From: Polaromonas sp. C04
Lineage (GTDB): Bacteria; Pseudomonadota; Gammaproteobacteria; Burkholderiales; Burkholderiaceae_C
Reading direction: 5' to 3'
Assembly: GCF_002002705.1 (NCBI RefSeq)
Contig: NZ_MUNS01000018.1
Location: 1-32,568 of the forward strand
DNA: 32,568 nt
In this document: one piece after another, positions 1 through 8,350 of the stretch
How positions within the stretch are numbered: position 1 is the stretch's first letter
Layout: each line of letters starts with the position of its first letter
Program-made: the position numbers and the translations under genes
Notes under the pieces: generated by a model
Databases searched by the model: none
The model's input: only the letters and a program-made list of their open reading frames with translations
What the model was told of the DNA's origin: nothing

Positions 1-225
1 AGCGAGGCCCGCCCCCTTGGGGGGCAGCGCAGCACACGAAGTGGCAAGCGTGGGGGCGCCGGCCGCCAGCGCCGGGCCGCCCCAAGCGAGGCCCGCCCCC
101 TTGGGGGGCAGCGCAGCACACGAAGTGGCAAGCGTGGGGGCGCCGGCCGCCAGTGCCGGGCCGCCCCAAGCAAGGCCCGCCCCCTTGGGGGGCAGCGCAG
201 CACACGAAGTGGCAAGCGTGGGGGC
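1..225. repeat. 84-bp tandem repeat array, in frame with the downstream ATPase
   Basis: Two full 84-bp units (1-84 and 85-168) and a partial third (169-225) are nearly identical; I see single-base changes near 154 and 172. The array continues past the left edge. Each unit holds a CCCCC-TT-GGGGG snap-back and ends in GTGGGGGC. The unit length is 28 codons, so the frame of the following ATPase stays open through every copy. A diverged single copy of the same family lies inside cobO at 17491-17567. I recall similar GC-rich repeats from Comamonadaceae genomes but could not check this. Confidence 0.93.
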
Positions 226-2242
226 TATGTTGTTCGCCAGCACCGTGGTCACGCGCGGCGTCGGTCTGGCGCAGGTGCGCGCTACCGCCGCCCACACCGC
301 CGTGGGCCGCATTGGCGCCGACCTGGCCGCCACCACCGAGCCGCCCTCGGCGCTGCAGCAGCGCTCGCGCAAACTGGTGCGCCGGCTCGGCGCTGGCGCC
401 CTGGTGCTGGCCAGCGCCCAAGTGCTGCTGGGCTGGTGGTGGAACGGCAGGCCGCTGCTGGAGAGCCTGCTGACGGGCATCGCGCTGGCCATGGCCATCC
501 TGCCCGAGGAGATTCCGGTCATCCTGACCGTGTTCCTGGCGCTCGGTGCCTGGCGCATCTCGCGGCAAAAGGTGCTGACGCGGCGCATCACCGCCGTCGA
601 GGCGCTGGGCGCCATCACCGTGCTGGCGGTGGACAAGACCGGCACGCTCACCGTCAACCGCATGGCCGTGGCGGGGCTGGCCACGGCCCACGCGCAGTTC
701 ACGCCCGAGGGCGCCACCGAACTGCCCGAGGAGTTCCACCGGCTGGCCGAATTCGCCATGCTGGCCACGCCGGGCGATCCGTTCGACCCAATGGAAAAAG
801 CCATCCAGCATTTTGGCCACCAGTGGCTGGCGGGCACCGAGCATATCCACGACGGGCGCGAGCCGGAGTTCGAGTACGCGCTCTCGGGTGAGATCCTGGC
901 CATGACGCGCGTGTTTGCGAGCAATGAGCCGGCGCAGCACCTGCTCGCCACCAAGGGCGCGCCCGAGGCCGTGGCCGACCTGTGCCACCTCGATGCCGCG
1001 CGGCAGGGCGCCATCCGCCAACAGGTCGAGGCCATGGCTGAGCACGGCCTGCGCGTGCTCGGCGTGGCGCGCGGGCGCTGGAGCGGCGCGCCCGCGGCGC
1101 CGGGCACCACGCCCGCCTGGCCGCACAGCCAACACGACTTCGACTTCGAGTTTCTCGGCCTGGTCGCGCTGGCCGACCCGCCGCGCCCCGAAGTGCCCGC
1201 CGCGCTGGCCGAATGCCGGCGCGCCGGCGTGCGCGTGCTGATGATGACCGGCGACCACCCAGCCACGGCGCGCGCCATCGCGCGCCAGGTGGGCTTGTCG
1301 GAACGCCCCGAAGTCATCACCGGCGCCGAGCTGGAGGCGCTGGACGATGCCGCCCTGCGCCGGCGCCTGCAGCATGTGGACCTGTGCGCGCGCCTCAAGC
1401 CCGCGCACAAGCTGCGCCTGGTGCAGCTGCTGCGCGCATCGGGCGAGGTGGTGGCCATGACCGGCGATGGCGTTAACGACGCGCCGGCGCTCAAGGCCGC
1501 CGACGTGGGCATCGCCATGGGCGAGCGCGGCACCGACGTGGCGCGCGAAGCCGCCGCGCTGGTGCTGCTGGACGACAGCTTTGCGCGCATCGTGGCCGCC
1601 ATCCGCCAGGGCCGGCGCATAGACGACAACATCCGCAAAGCCACGCGCTTTGTCTTTGCCGTGCACGTTCCCATCATCGCGCTGGCGCTGGTGCCCACCT
1701 TGCTGCACTGGCCGGTGCTGCTGCTGCCGGTGCACATCGTGCTGCTGGAGCTGCTGATCGACCCGGCCTGCTCCATCGTCTTCGAGGCCGAGCCCGAGGC
1801 CGACGGGCTGATGGAGCGCCCGCCCCGGCCGATCGCCGACTCGCCGTTTGCCGCCGCCCCGCTGTTGCAATCGGTGCTGCAGGGCCTGGGCATGGCCGCG
1901 GTGCTGCTGGCCGGCCAGGCCTGGCTGGTGGCGCAAGGCTGGAGTGAGGAACAGGGCCGCGCCGTGGTGTTCAGCACGCTGGTCCTGGGCGTGATGCTGT
2001 TGATATGGGCCAACCGCGACCTCTCGCGCCCCGTCTGGCATGGCGTCACCGACCGCAACCCCTGGCTCTGGCGCATGGCTGCCGCCATGGTCCTGCTGCT
2101 GGCAGCGGTATTGGGCCTGCCCTGGCTTCGCCAAGTCATGGGCCTGGCGATGCCCGGTGCCGGCGGGCTGGCCGCGGGGTCTGGCCTGCTGGCGATGTGC
2201 GTCGTGTGGCTGGAACTGGTGCGGCGGTTTCGTAGTCATTGA
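2..2242 (+). CDS. Cation-translocating P-type ATPase, 5' partial
   Basis: C-terminal part of an inner-membrane E1-E2 ATPase, probably P2-type (Ca2+-like or broad cation). The frame is open to the left edge, so the true start is outside the window or lost. The first ~70 residues come from the repeat array; recognisable ATPase sequence starts at the ATG at 227. Numbering from the TTG at 17, the M4 motif PEEIP is near residue 165, the phosphorylated Asp lies in DKTGT at 206-210, then come the nucleotide-binding KGAPE, MTGDHP and the hinge TGDGVNDAP. About six C-terminal membrane segments follow, with the family-typical LIDPACSIVFE. The actuator domain with its TGE loop and helices M1-M3 should lie upstream of the array. 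If the array is really in frame with an upstream half, the protein carries a repeat-encoded linker next to the actuator domain; otherwise this is a 5'-truncated gene. The metal cannot be told from sequence. Confidence 0.85.
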   Translation, partial: ARPAPLGGSAAHEVASVGAPAASAGPPQARPAPLGGSAAHEVASVGAPAASAGPPQARPAPLGGSAAHEVASVGAMLFASTVVTRGVGLAQVRATAAHTAVGRIGADLAATTEPPSALQQRSRKLVRRLGAGALVLASAQVLLGWWWNGRPLLESLLTGIALAMAILPEEIPVILTVFLALGAWRISRQKVLTRRITAVEALGAITVLAVDKTGTLTVNRMAVAGLATAHAQFTPEGATELPEEFHRLAEFAMLATPGDPFDPMEKAIQHFGHQWLAGTEHIHDGREPEFEYALSGEILAMTRVFASNEPAQHLLATKGAPEAVADLCHLDAARQGAIRQQVEAMAEHGLRVLGVARGRWSGAPAAPGTTPAWPHSQHDFDFEFLGLVALADPPRPEVPAALAECRRAGVRVLMMTGDHPATARAIARQVGLSERPEVITGAELEALDDAALRRRLQHVDLCARLKPAHKLRLVQLLRASGEVVAMTGDGVNDAPALKAADVGIAMGERGTDVAREAAALVLLDDSFARIVAAIRQGRRIDDNIRKATRFVFAVHVPIIALALVPTLLHWPVLLLPVHIVLLELLIDPACSIVFEAEPEADGLMERPPRPIADSPFAAAPLLQSVLQGLGMAAVLLAGQAWLVAQGWSEEQGRAVVFSTLVLGVMLLIWANRDLSRPVWHGVTDRNPWLWRMAAAMVLLLAAVLGLPWLRQVMGLAMPGAGGLAAGSGLLAMCVVWLELVRRFRSH

Positions 2243-2402
2243 GCCGCGAGCCGGAAATTTGCTGTGAGTGAACTCGTTGACCCAGATATCGACCTGGCCA
2301 AGAACAGCTTATGGATGTCTTGTAAAGCAAAGGTGGACCTGCGTCCAAGTTGACTTACATCATGAGTGCCCGGAGCGTGGCCGACACAATCAATACAAGA
2401 TT

Positions 2403-2430
2403 TTGAGGGTGCCGATCGGCTGCTTATGTT
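2403..2430 (+). promoter_or_regulatory. Candidate sigma70 promoter for the ABC exporter operon
   Basis: TTGAGG at 2403-2408 and TATGTT at 2425-2430 are 16 bp apart and lie about 80 bp before the likely start of the exporter ATPase gene. The rest of 2243-2508 is more AT-rich than its surroundings and holds no convincing gene. The match to consensus is moderate. Confidence 0.35.
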
Positions 2431-2508
2431 CAGACATGTTTTTCCAGAGTGTTCAGATTCGCCTGGCGCGGTAGCGTGGCAGGGCGATTCGGCGTTGGCG
2501 TAGCGAAG

Positions 2509-3204
2509 ATGGATACGCAGGCGATCGTTGCAAGCGGTCTCACAAAAGCATTTGGCGAAGGCGATGCCAGGATGACTGCCGTGGACAGGGTCGAGTTTGT
2601 CGCCCACTTCGGCGAGATGATCTTCATCGTCGGCCCGTCTGGCAGCGGCAAGACCACGTTTCTCAGCATGATCTCGGGCATCTTGCGCCCCGATGTCGGC
2701 ACGGTGGTGGTCAAGGGCGTCAATATCTGGACCCTGAGCACTGACCAGCTCGCTGAGTTTCGCCTGAACACGATCGGCTTCGTGTTCCAGGACTATCACC
2801 TGTTTTCGCGGCTGACCTCCGCCGAGAATGTCGCGATTCCGCTGATTCTGAAACAGCACCACTGGGAGGAATCCATCACCGAGGCAGAAAAATTCCTCGA
2901 GATTGTCGGCCTGAAGGGCCGGGGCGAAATTCTGCCGGTAAAGCTCTCGGGCGGAGAGCAGCAGCGCGTGGCGATCGCACGCGCCATCGTCGGCAGCCCC
3001 GAGATTCTGATTCTCGACGAGCCGACGGCCTCCCTCGATGGGGACACCGGCAGGATGATCATCGCCTTCGTGAAGGAAAAAATACTCAACCAGAGCCGCT
3101 GCATCCTGATCGTCACCCACGACGCGCGCATCAACGAGTATGCAGACCGCATTGTTCACATGGAAGACGGGCGCATCACCGGATTCGACAAGGGGGCCGA
3201 ATGA
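2509..3204 (+). CDS. ABC transporter ATP-binding protein (MacB/LolD-like)
   Basis: A 231-aa cytoplasmic ATPase that would power the permease encoded at 5809-6951. Visible motifs are Walker A GPSGSGKTT, the Q-loop in FVFQDYHLF, the signature LSGGEQQR, Walker B ILILDEP followed by TASLD, and the H-loop in IVTHD. Length and motif set fit the LolD/MacB/DevA group, whose members work on lipids, peptides or lipoproteins rather than small-molecule uptake. I chose the ATG at 2509 over an upstream start at 2449 because family similarity begins with MDTQAIVASGLTKAF and the extra 20 residues look non-coding. Its TGA overlaps the ATG of the adaptor gene by 4 bp, so the two are probably translationally coupled. 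Confidence 0.9.
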   Translation: MDTQAIVASGLTKAFGEGDARMTAVDRVEFVAHFGEMIFIVGPSGSGKTTFLSMISGILRPDVGTVVVKGVNIWTLSTDQLAEFRLNTIGFVFQDYHLFSRLTSAENVAIPLILKQHHWEESITEAEKFLEIVGLKGRGEILPVKLSGGEQQRVAIARAIVGSPEILILDEPTASLDGDTGRMIIAFVKEKILNQSRCILIVTHDARINEYADRIVHMEDGRITGFDKGAE

Positions 3205-4286
3205 GAAACAAGATCATCTTTGCCGTCTCGGTCCTGGGAATCGTGGTCGGACTGATCGGCGCCTACCTCTTCGGCATGGAAAGAAAAGCCCAGCCTCCGG
3301 TCTTTACCCCGGTCAGCAGTCCGTACGACACGGCGATCTATTCCAACGGCGTGATCGAGAGCGAACAGCAGGCGGGCGAGAACATCAACATCTTTCCTGA
3401 AGTGTCCGGCCGGATCACCCGGGTGCTGGTGCACGAGGGCCAGCAGGTGTCGGCCGATACGGCGCTGTTGACCATCGATGACTCCGTGCAGAAGGCCGCC
3501 ACCGAGCAGTTGCGCCTGCAGTCGGAGGCCGCGCTGACGCTCTTGAACGAGCTCAAGGCGCAGCCGAGACGGGAGACGCTGGCGGTTGCCAGGGCGCAGG
3601 TGGAGCAGGCCGAAGCCAGCTTGAAGGCCGCCCGCGACCAGTACGACAAGCGCCGCGCCTCGTACGATATGGATGCGAAATCGATCAGCAAGGACGTGGT
3701 GGATACGGCGCAGGACGCCGTCAATCAAGCGGTCACCGGTCTGGAGCTGGCGCGCAGGCAATATGAACTGACCCGGGCGGGCGCCTGGAGCTACGACATC
3801 GCAAACCAGCAAAGGCAGTACGAGGCATCCCATCAGGCCTACGAGGCCGCCAAAGCGCTGTTGCTGAAGTATTCGGTCAAGGCGCAGGTGGACGGCGTGG
3901 TGCTGGCCGTCAATGCATCTCCCGGCAGCTATGTGTCATCCCAGGGTGCCTATGACGCCTACACGCAGGGCGTCGATCCGCTGGTGGTCATGGGCACGCC
4001 GCAGGATTATCTGGCGGTGCGTTGCTACATCGACGAGATACTGGTGTCGCGGCTGCCGGACCCGCAGCACATTCGCGCGCAGATGTCGATCCGCGGCACC
4101 GACCTGAAGGTGCCGCTGGAGTTCGTGCGCGTGCAGCCTTACGTGTCGCCCAAGATCGAGTTGTCCAATCAACGCCAGGAGAAGGTGGATCTGCGGGTGC
4201 TGCCCGTGATTTTCCGGTTCCCGAAAAAGAATCTCTCCATGGTCTATCCGGGCCAGCAGGTGGATGTCTACATAGGGAAGCAATAG
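3201..4286 (+). CDS. HlyD-family periplasmic adaptor (membrane fusion protein)
   Basis: A 361-aa adaptor linking the inner-membrane ABC permease to an outer-membrane channel. It has one N-terminal membrane anchor (about residues 5-25) and no lipobox. A biotinyl/lipoyl-like half is seen around PEVSGRITRVLVHEGQQV, followed by a long alpha-helical hairpin rich in Ala, Gln and Glu (about 95-220). The second lipoyl half is around VKAQVDGVVLAVNASPG, and a beta-barrel region near the C-terminus ends in YPGQQVDVYI. This order is standard for HlyD/DevB/MacA proteins. It overlaps the ATPase gene by ATGA, and its TAG shares one base with the GTG of the next gene. Confidence 0.9.
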   Translation: MRNKIIFAVSVLGIVVGLIGAYLFGMERKAQPPVFTPVSSPYDTAIYSNGVIESEQQAGENINIFPEVSGRITRVLVHEGQQVSADTALLTIDDSVQKAATEQLRLQSEAALTLLNELKAQPRRETLAVARAQVEQAEASLKAARDQYDKRRASYDMDAKSISKDVVDTAQDAVNQAVTGLELARRQYELTRAGAWSYDIANQQRQYEASHQAYEAAKALLLKYSVKAQVDGVVLAVNASPGSYVSSQGAYDAYTQGVDPLVVMGTPQDYLAVRCYIDEILVSRLPDPQHIRAQMSIRGTDLKVPLEFVRVQPYVSPKIELSNQRQEKVDLRVLPVIFRFPKKNLSMVYPGQQVDVYIGKQ

Positions 4287-5812
4287 TGTCGCCGCTCGAT
4301 CAGACACATCTTGGCGGGTGCGCGCCGGTCCAGCGGCCCTCACCGGCGCGGCGCGGCGTCTGGCTCGGCATCGCCGTGGCGGCGGTGTTGAGCGGCTGTG
4401 CAGTGGGCCCCGATTTTGTCCGGCCTGCGCCACCCGCCGTGGATCGTTACACGAGCGAGCCGCTGCCGGCTGCCACCGTCGCGGCCGATGGGCAGGCGCA
4501 GCGTTTCGTGCCCGGCGCCGCGATCGCTGCCGACTGGTGGCGACTCTTCAAGTCGGAGCCACTCGATGCCATGGTCCGGCAGGCCCTGGCGCATAGTCCG
4601 ACCCTCGAGGCGGCCGAGGCCAGCTTGCGCGAGAGTCAGGATAATCTGCGCGCCGGTTATGGTGTGTTTTTTCCGAGAATCGATGCGGGCCTGGCCGGTA
4701 GCCGGGAGCGCTCCGCGCCGTTGCAGCAAGGCTTGCAGACGCCTGGTTCGATCTTCAATGTCGTGACGCTCGGCGGCACCATCAGTTACGCGCTCGACGT
4801 ATTCGGCGGTGAGAGGCGGAAGGTGGAGGGCTTGCGGGCCCAGACCGACTACCAGCGTTATGCGAGCCAGGCGGCCTACCTGACCCTGTCTGCCAATGTG
4901 GTCAATGCCAGTATCGCGCGCGCCGCTTACGCGGCCCAGATTCGGGCGACCGAGGAGATGATCGTACTGGAGCAGCAGCAGCTCCAAAGCACCGAAGCGC
5001 AGGTTCGCGCCGGCACTGCGGCTTATGCCAGCGTATTGAGCCTGCGCAGCCTGATCGCCACCAACCAGGCCGCGCTGGCGCCGCTGAAGCAAAAGAGGGA
5101 CCAGAGCGAGCACTTGTTGGCGACCCTGCAAGGCGTGCTGCCGTCCCAGGTCCGCCTGCCCGACATCGATCTGGGTGCCCTGGCGCTGCCGGCCGATCTG
5201 CCGGTGAGCCTGCCCTCCGATCTGGTGCGCCAGCGGCCGGACATCCTGCAGGCACAAGCCCAGCTGCATGTCGCCAGCGCGAACATTGGTGTCGCGACCG
5301 CCGCGATGTTCCCCAGCTTCAGCCTGGGTGCCACCTACGGGGCCGCCGGCACCAGCCTGGGCAATCTTTCGGCGGCCAGCGGCAGGTTCTGGAGCATCGG
5401 GCCGTCAGTCTCGATTCCCCTGTTTCAGGGCGGCAGCCTGTGGTATGGCCGCAAAGCGGCCATCGACGCCTATCAGGCGTCGCAAGCCGGTTACCGGCAA
5501 ACCGTCTTGAGTGCCTTCGCCCAGGTCGCCGATTCCCTGAAGGCACTGGAGCATGACGCGCAGGCGCTGCAGGCACAGGCCGAAGCGCAGCGCGCCGCCG
5601 CCGAGGCGCTGCAGCTGTTGCACGTCAATTACCAGGCGGGCATGGTCGCGTACCTGGATGTGTTGACCGCCGACGTGCAATTCCACGAGGCCAGCATCGC
5701 CTATCTGCAGGCCGTCGCGCAGCGCCAGCAGGACACGGTCGCCTTGTTTGCGGCGCTCGGCGGAGGCTGGTGGAATGGTCAAAACCCGTTGAGCGAGGGC
5801 AAGGCGCCATGA
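4286..5812 (+). CDS. TolC/NodT-type outer-membrane efflux lipoprotein
   Basis: A 508-aa outer-membrane factor, the exit duct of the tripartite exporter. A short basic N-terminus and hydrophobic stretch end in the lipobox LSGC, then AVGPDF, the hallmark start of NodT/OprM/CusC lipoproteins. Two repeated outer-membrane efflux halves follow, with long coiled-coil helices and the typical LPSDLVRQRPDIL and GPSVSIPLFQGG. I set the start at the GTG at 4286, which overlaps the adaptor TAG. The open frame extends upstream to 4022, but that part is antiparallel noise inside the adaptor gene. Having the channel gene between adaptor and permease suggests the whole exporter is made as one unit. Confidence 0.92.
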   Translation: MSPLDQTHLGGCAPVQRPSPARRGVWLGIAVAAVLSGCAVGPDFVRPAPPAVDRYTSEPLPAATVAADGQAQRFVPGAAIAADWWRLFKSEPLDAMVRQALAHSPTLEAAEASLRESQDNLRAGYGVFFPRIDAGLAGSRERSAPLQQGLQTPGSIFNVVTLGGTISYALDVFGGERRKVEGLRAQTDYQRYASQAAYLTLSANVVNASIARAAYAAQIRATEEMIVLEQQQLQSTEAQVRAGTAAYASVLSLRSLIATNQAALAPLKQKRDQSEHLLATLQGVLPSQVRLPDIDLGALALPADLPVSLPSDLVRQRPDILQAQAQLHVASANIGVATAAMFPSFSLGATYGAAGTSLGNLSAASGRFWSIGPSVSIPLFQGGSLWYGRKAAIDAYQASQAGYRQTVLSAFAQVADSLKALEHDAQALQAQAEAQRAAAEALQLLHVNYQAGMVAYLDVLTADVQFHEASIAYLQAVAQRQQDTVALFAALGGGWWNGQNPLSEGKAP

Positions 5813-6951
5813 AATACACCGGCATCATGCGCATCGGCTTCAAGCTGCTGGTGAACGACAAGGCCAAGTTCTCCGCGCTGCTGATCGGCATCACCTTCGC
5901 CGTGTTCCTGATGGTGCAGATGACCGCCATGTTTGCCGGCATCCTGAACCGCGCCTACTCGACCGTGACCAATATCGGCGCCACCATGTGGGTCATGGAT
6001 ACGGCGGTGAATACGCCCGCCAGTTCGATTCCGCTCCCCGACTACCTGCTCGATGCGGTGCGCAGCCTGGACGGGGTCAGCTACGCGGTGCCGCTGTTTG
6101 TCGGTGGCGCGCAGGTCCGGCTCGATGACGGCTCCTACCAGCCGGTCACGGTGATCGGCCTGGACGACACCAGCCTGTTTGGCCGCCCCGAAATGGAACA
6201 GGGCAATATCCAGGACATCTTTGCCGACAACTCGTTCCTGGTGGTCCACGACGCGGAATTCTCGAAGCTGGAGAACCCGAAGATCGGCACCACCTTTGAA
6301 CTGAATGACCACCGCGGCGTCATCGTGGGCGTCGCCCGGGTTGCCGCGAACGGGTTGTTCGGCGTGCCGACGCTGTATACGACCTACAGCCGCGCGATCG
6401 AATACATCCCGACGACGCGTTTCACCATCTCCTATGTGCTGGTGCAGGCGAAGAGCGAGGCGGCCATCGCCGGCATCGAGCAGCAAGTTGCCAAGCTCGG
6501 TTACAGAGCCCTGACGAAAGATCAATTCAACCGGCGCATCATGGATTTCTACACCTTCCAGACGGGCGTCGGCGTGAATATCCTGTTGATGACCGTGATC
6601 AGCTTCATCATCGGGCTATCGATCTCGGGCCAGACCTTTTACAGTTTCATCCTCGAAAATCTCGACAAATTCGGGGCACTCAAGGCCATCGGCGCCAAGG
6701 GGCGCGAGCTGGTCTACATGATCCTGTTCATGGCAACCTTCACGGCACTGACCGGCTACGGCCTGGGTATCGGCCTGGTGACGCTGGTGATCTCGATCGC
6801 CCGATTCAACCTGCCCGGCTACGCGGCGATCATCACGTTCTGGAACCTGGAACTGGCCTTCGGCATGGTCGTGCTGATCGCCGGAATTTCCAGCTATGTG
6901 GGGGTTCGCAAGGTTCTCAAAATAGAACCCTTTGACATCTTCAGAGGGTAG
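5809..6951 (+). CDS. ABC transporter permease (FtsX/MacB/DevC-like)
   Basis: A 380-aa inner-membrane permease. One membrane helix near residues 24-45 is followed by a large periplasmic domain of the MacB core type (about 50-255), then three C-terminal helices around 265-375 that form the FtsX fold, ending in VLKIEPFDIFRG. That is the topology of four-helix MacB, LolCE and DevC permeases. The start at 5809 overlaps the TGA of the outer-membrane gene as ATGA; the longer frame from 5770 runs back into that gene. With the ATPase, adaptor and channel it makes a complete type VII-like tripartite exporter. The substrate is unknown; DevBCA-type systems move glycolipids, while MacAB moves peptides, heme precursors or lipopeptides. 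Confidence 0.9.
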   Translation: MKYTGIMRIGFKLLVNDKAKFSALLIGITFAVFLMVQMTAMFAGILNRAYSTVTNIGATMWVMDTAVNTPASSIPLPDYLLDAVRSLDGVSYAVPLFVGGAQVRLDDGSYQPVTVIGLDDTSLFGRPEMEQGNIQDIFADNSFLVVHDAEFSKLENPKIGTTFELNDHRGVIVGVARVAANGLFGVPTLYTTYSRAIEYIPTTRFTISYVLVQAKSEAAIAGIEQQVAKLGYRALTKDQFNRRIMDFYTFQTGVGVNILLMTVISFIIGLSISGQTFYSFILENLDKFGALKAIGAKGRELVYMILFMATFTALTGYGLGIGLVTLVISIARFNLPGYAAIITFWNLELAFGMVVLIAGISSYVGVRKVLKIEPFDIFRG

Positions 6952-7250
6952 TTGGGCTGGCGGCCTGTCGGGGTTTGGCATGCCCTGCGCCGCTTGCTCG
7001 AACGAGCGGGTGCGGCGCACCAGCCTGTTGAGCGCCGTCGTGTCGTCGCCCAGCTGCGAGGACAATTCCAGCGCCTGCATGAGATCGAGCAAGCCGCCGG
7101 ACTTGGGCGTGCTCACGTCGGGGCAAAGCCGCGCCACGATGTCGCGCCGGGTGCGCACCTCGTTGTCCAGAAACGCCTGTTCATCAAAGCTGAAAGGGTG
7201 GCCCGGCCAGTCCAGGCCAGGGCCTGTGCCCGGCCGAATCAGAGAGTGCT
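6952..7250 (-). pseudogene. Unidentified gene fragment
   Basis: Read on the minus strand from a TAG near 7249, the frame gives about 95 residues that look like real protein (for example FSFDEQAFLDNEVRTRRDIV and LLDLMQALELSSQLGDD). It then runs without a stop into the antisense of the permease gene and only ends at 6616. It lies downstream of the stress-protein gene, with a dispersed repeat (7249-7315) directly at its 5' end, and has no proper start. I read it as the remnant of a gene cut at one end by the repeat and at the other by the exporter operon. I do not recognise the family. Confidence 0.35.
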
Positions 7251-7315
7251 ATCGAACCAATAGCGGCCTGCTCCCTTGCCATAAGGGCTACAGGCCATTT
7301 TGTATTCAAAATCTC
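7249..7315 (+). repeat. Dispersed repeat, family B (ATAGC...AAGGGCTA)
   Basis: An AT-richer stretch beginning GAGTGCTATC and containing CCAATAGCGGCCTGC, CATAAGGGCTACAGGCC and a TTTTGTATTCAAAATC tail. The same pattern recurs at 8194-8262, on the other strand at 14385-14455, and more weakly at 16415-16478. This copy sits at the 3' end of the stress-protein gene. Confidence 0.65.
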
Positions 7316-7757
7316 AGCGCAGCACGAGCACCGGAATATGCGAGTGCGTCAACACGTGTTGCGTCTCGCTGCCCAACAGCAGGCGCTTGATGCCGCGCCG
7401 GCCATGCGAGGCCATCACGATCAAATCGCACTTGTATTTTTTCGCGGCCGCAATCACGGCCTCGGCCACCAGGTCGGACTTGGACGTCACGGCCCGCACG
7501 GCCACGCCTTTGGCCAGTGCCGTGGTCTTGACCGCATCCACCACGGCCTGGCCGTGCTCGGACCACTGCTTTTCAACGCGCGCCATTTCCTGCGGACTGA
7601 GCGGCACCGAGCCGTCGAAATAGCTGTGCGGGTAGCGCGGCACCACCTTCAGGGCCACCAGTTCGGCGCCCACGAGCCCGGCCAGTTCGATGGCGCTGGA
7701 GACCGCCTTTTTCGACAGCGTGGAACCATCGGTCGCGACAAGAATGCGTTGGTACAT
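7314..7757 (-). CDS. Universal stress protein, UspA family
   Basis: A 147-aa single-domain cytoplasmic Usp. The N-terminus MYQRILVATDGSTLSKKAV is canonical, and the C-terminal nucleotide-binding signature G-2x-G-9x-G-S/T is present as SHGRRGIKRLLLGSETQHVL, so it is probably the ATP-binding type. Length equals the family norm. The start is backed by GGGAGG about 8 bp upstream. An FNR/ANR-like site at 7815-7828 is placed as expected for an activator, suggesting induction under low oxygen as for many proteobacterial Usp genes. The gene stands alone, with a repeat at its 3' end and a P450 relic beyond its promoter. Confidence 0.93.
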   Translation of the reverse strand: MYQRILVATDGSTLSKKAVSSAIELAGLVGAELVALKVVPRYPHSYFDGSVPLSPQEMARVEKQWSEHGQAVVDAVKTTALAKGVAVRAVTSKSDLVAEAVIAAAKKYKCDLIVMASHGRRGIKRLLLGSETQHVLTHSHIPVLVLR

Positions 7758-7814
7758 GGATTGGCCTCCCTGGTTGAAGATAGCTTGAGGTTACCGCAGG
7801 CCCCGACCTTTGTC

Positions 7815-7828
7815 TTGATTCAGGTCAA
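7815..7828 (-). promoter_or_regulatory. FNR/ANR-type operator upstream of the Usp gene
   Basis: On the plus strand the site reads TTGAT-TCAG-GTCAA, one mismatch from the FNR consensus TTGAT-N4-ATCAA. On the gene strand, TAACCT (7793-7788) lies where the -10 element would be if the site is centred at -41.5, giving a start near 7781, about 24 bp before the ATG. The spacing fits a class II activated promoter. Confidence 0.6.
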
Positions 7829-7900
7829 GCCCTTCGAGCGCGAGGGCTGGTCACTGCCGGCGTTCGAGTTGCAGGCCGATCCGTTGCAGCTCGCCGGCGC

Positions 7901-8332
7901 CGGCCCGAGTTCGGCGCGCAGGTCGCGGCCTCGCTGGATTTCGCACGCGAACTGGTGGCCGAGGTCGTGCGCTGGGACGCCCCGGTGCGGAACACCCGGC
8001 GCTTTGCGCTGGAGGACCTGGTGCCGTGTGGTCAGGCGATTCGCCGGGGTGAGGGCCTGCTGCTGCTGCTGGCCAGCGCGAATCGCGACGCGGTGCTGAA
8101 ACTGCTGCGGCCCGAGCGGTTCGAGGTACAGCGCCAGCAGCGCCGCAACCTGAGCTTTGGTGCTGGCGTGCACGCCTGTCCCGGTGAGCAGATCGCTATT
8201 GAAATGGTAGCTTCCTGCCTGGATGCCATATGGGCTACAGCGGGTTTTGATTCATATTTCGGGCGGGCGTCGGGCTACCGGCCCTTACCCGACGTCCGCA
8301 TTCCCGTGTTTGCCCATGGGCTGGGAGATTGA
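7901..8332 (+). pseudogene. Cytochrome P450, C-terminal remnant
   Basis: About 140 codons match the C-terminal third of a bacterial P450. EVVRWDAPV carries the K-helix ExxR motif, NTRRFALEDL and LLLASANRD follow, then the heme-binding loop FGAGVHACPG with the Cys ligand. About 250 residues, including the I-helix, are missing, and there is no start codon with a ribosome site; a possible frameshift lies near 7890. It cannot be a working monooxygenase. The part after the heme loop is encoded by a family B repeat (8194-8262). A GTG at 7955 could start a 125-aa product but is probably not used. Confidence 0.75.
8194..8262 (+). repeat. Dispersed repeat, family B, inside the P450 remnant
   Basis: GCTATTGAAATGGTAGCTTC, CATATGGGCTACAGC and TTTTGATTCATATTTC match the copies at 7249-7315 and 14385-14455. 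It lies in the P450 reading frame, encoding about 22 residues after the heme-binding loop. The distance from the Cys loop to YRP is about normal for the family, so the repeat appears to have replaced local sequence rather than added to it. Confidence 0.65.
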
Positions 8333-8350
8333 GTGCCAATCGTCCGGCGC

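Noticed and set aside
1-225. CRISPR array
   Set aside because: The 84-bp units are contiguous and nearly identical with no variable spacers, and are translated in frame.
2270-2350. Possible IS110-type transposase start (DIDLAKNS)
   Set aside because: Only about 8 residues resemble it, with no further transposase motifs and no terminal repeats.
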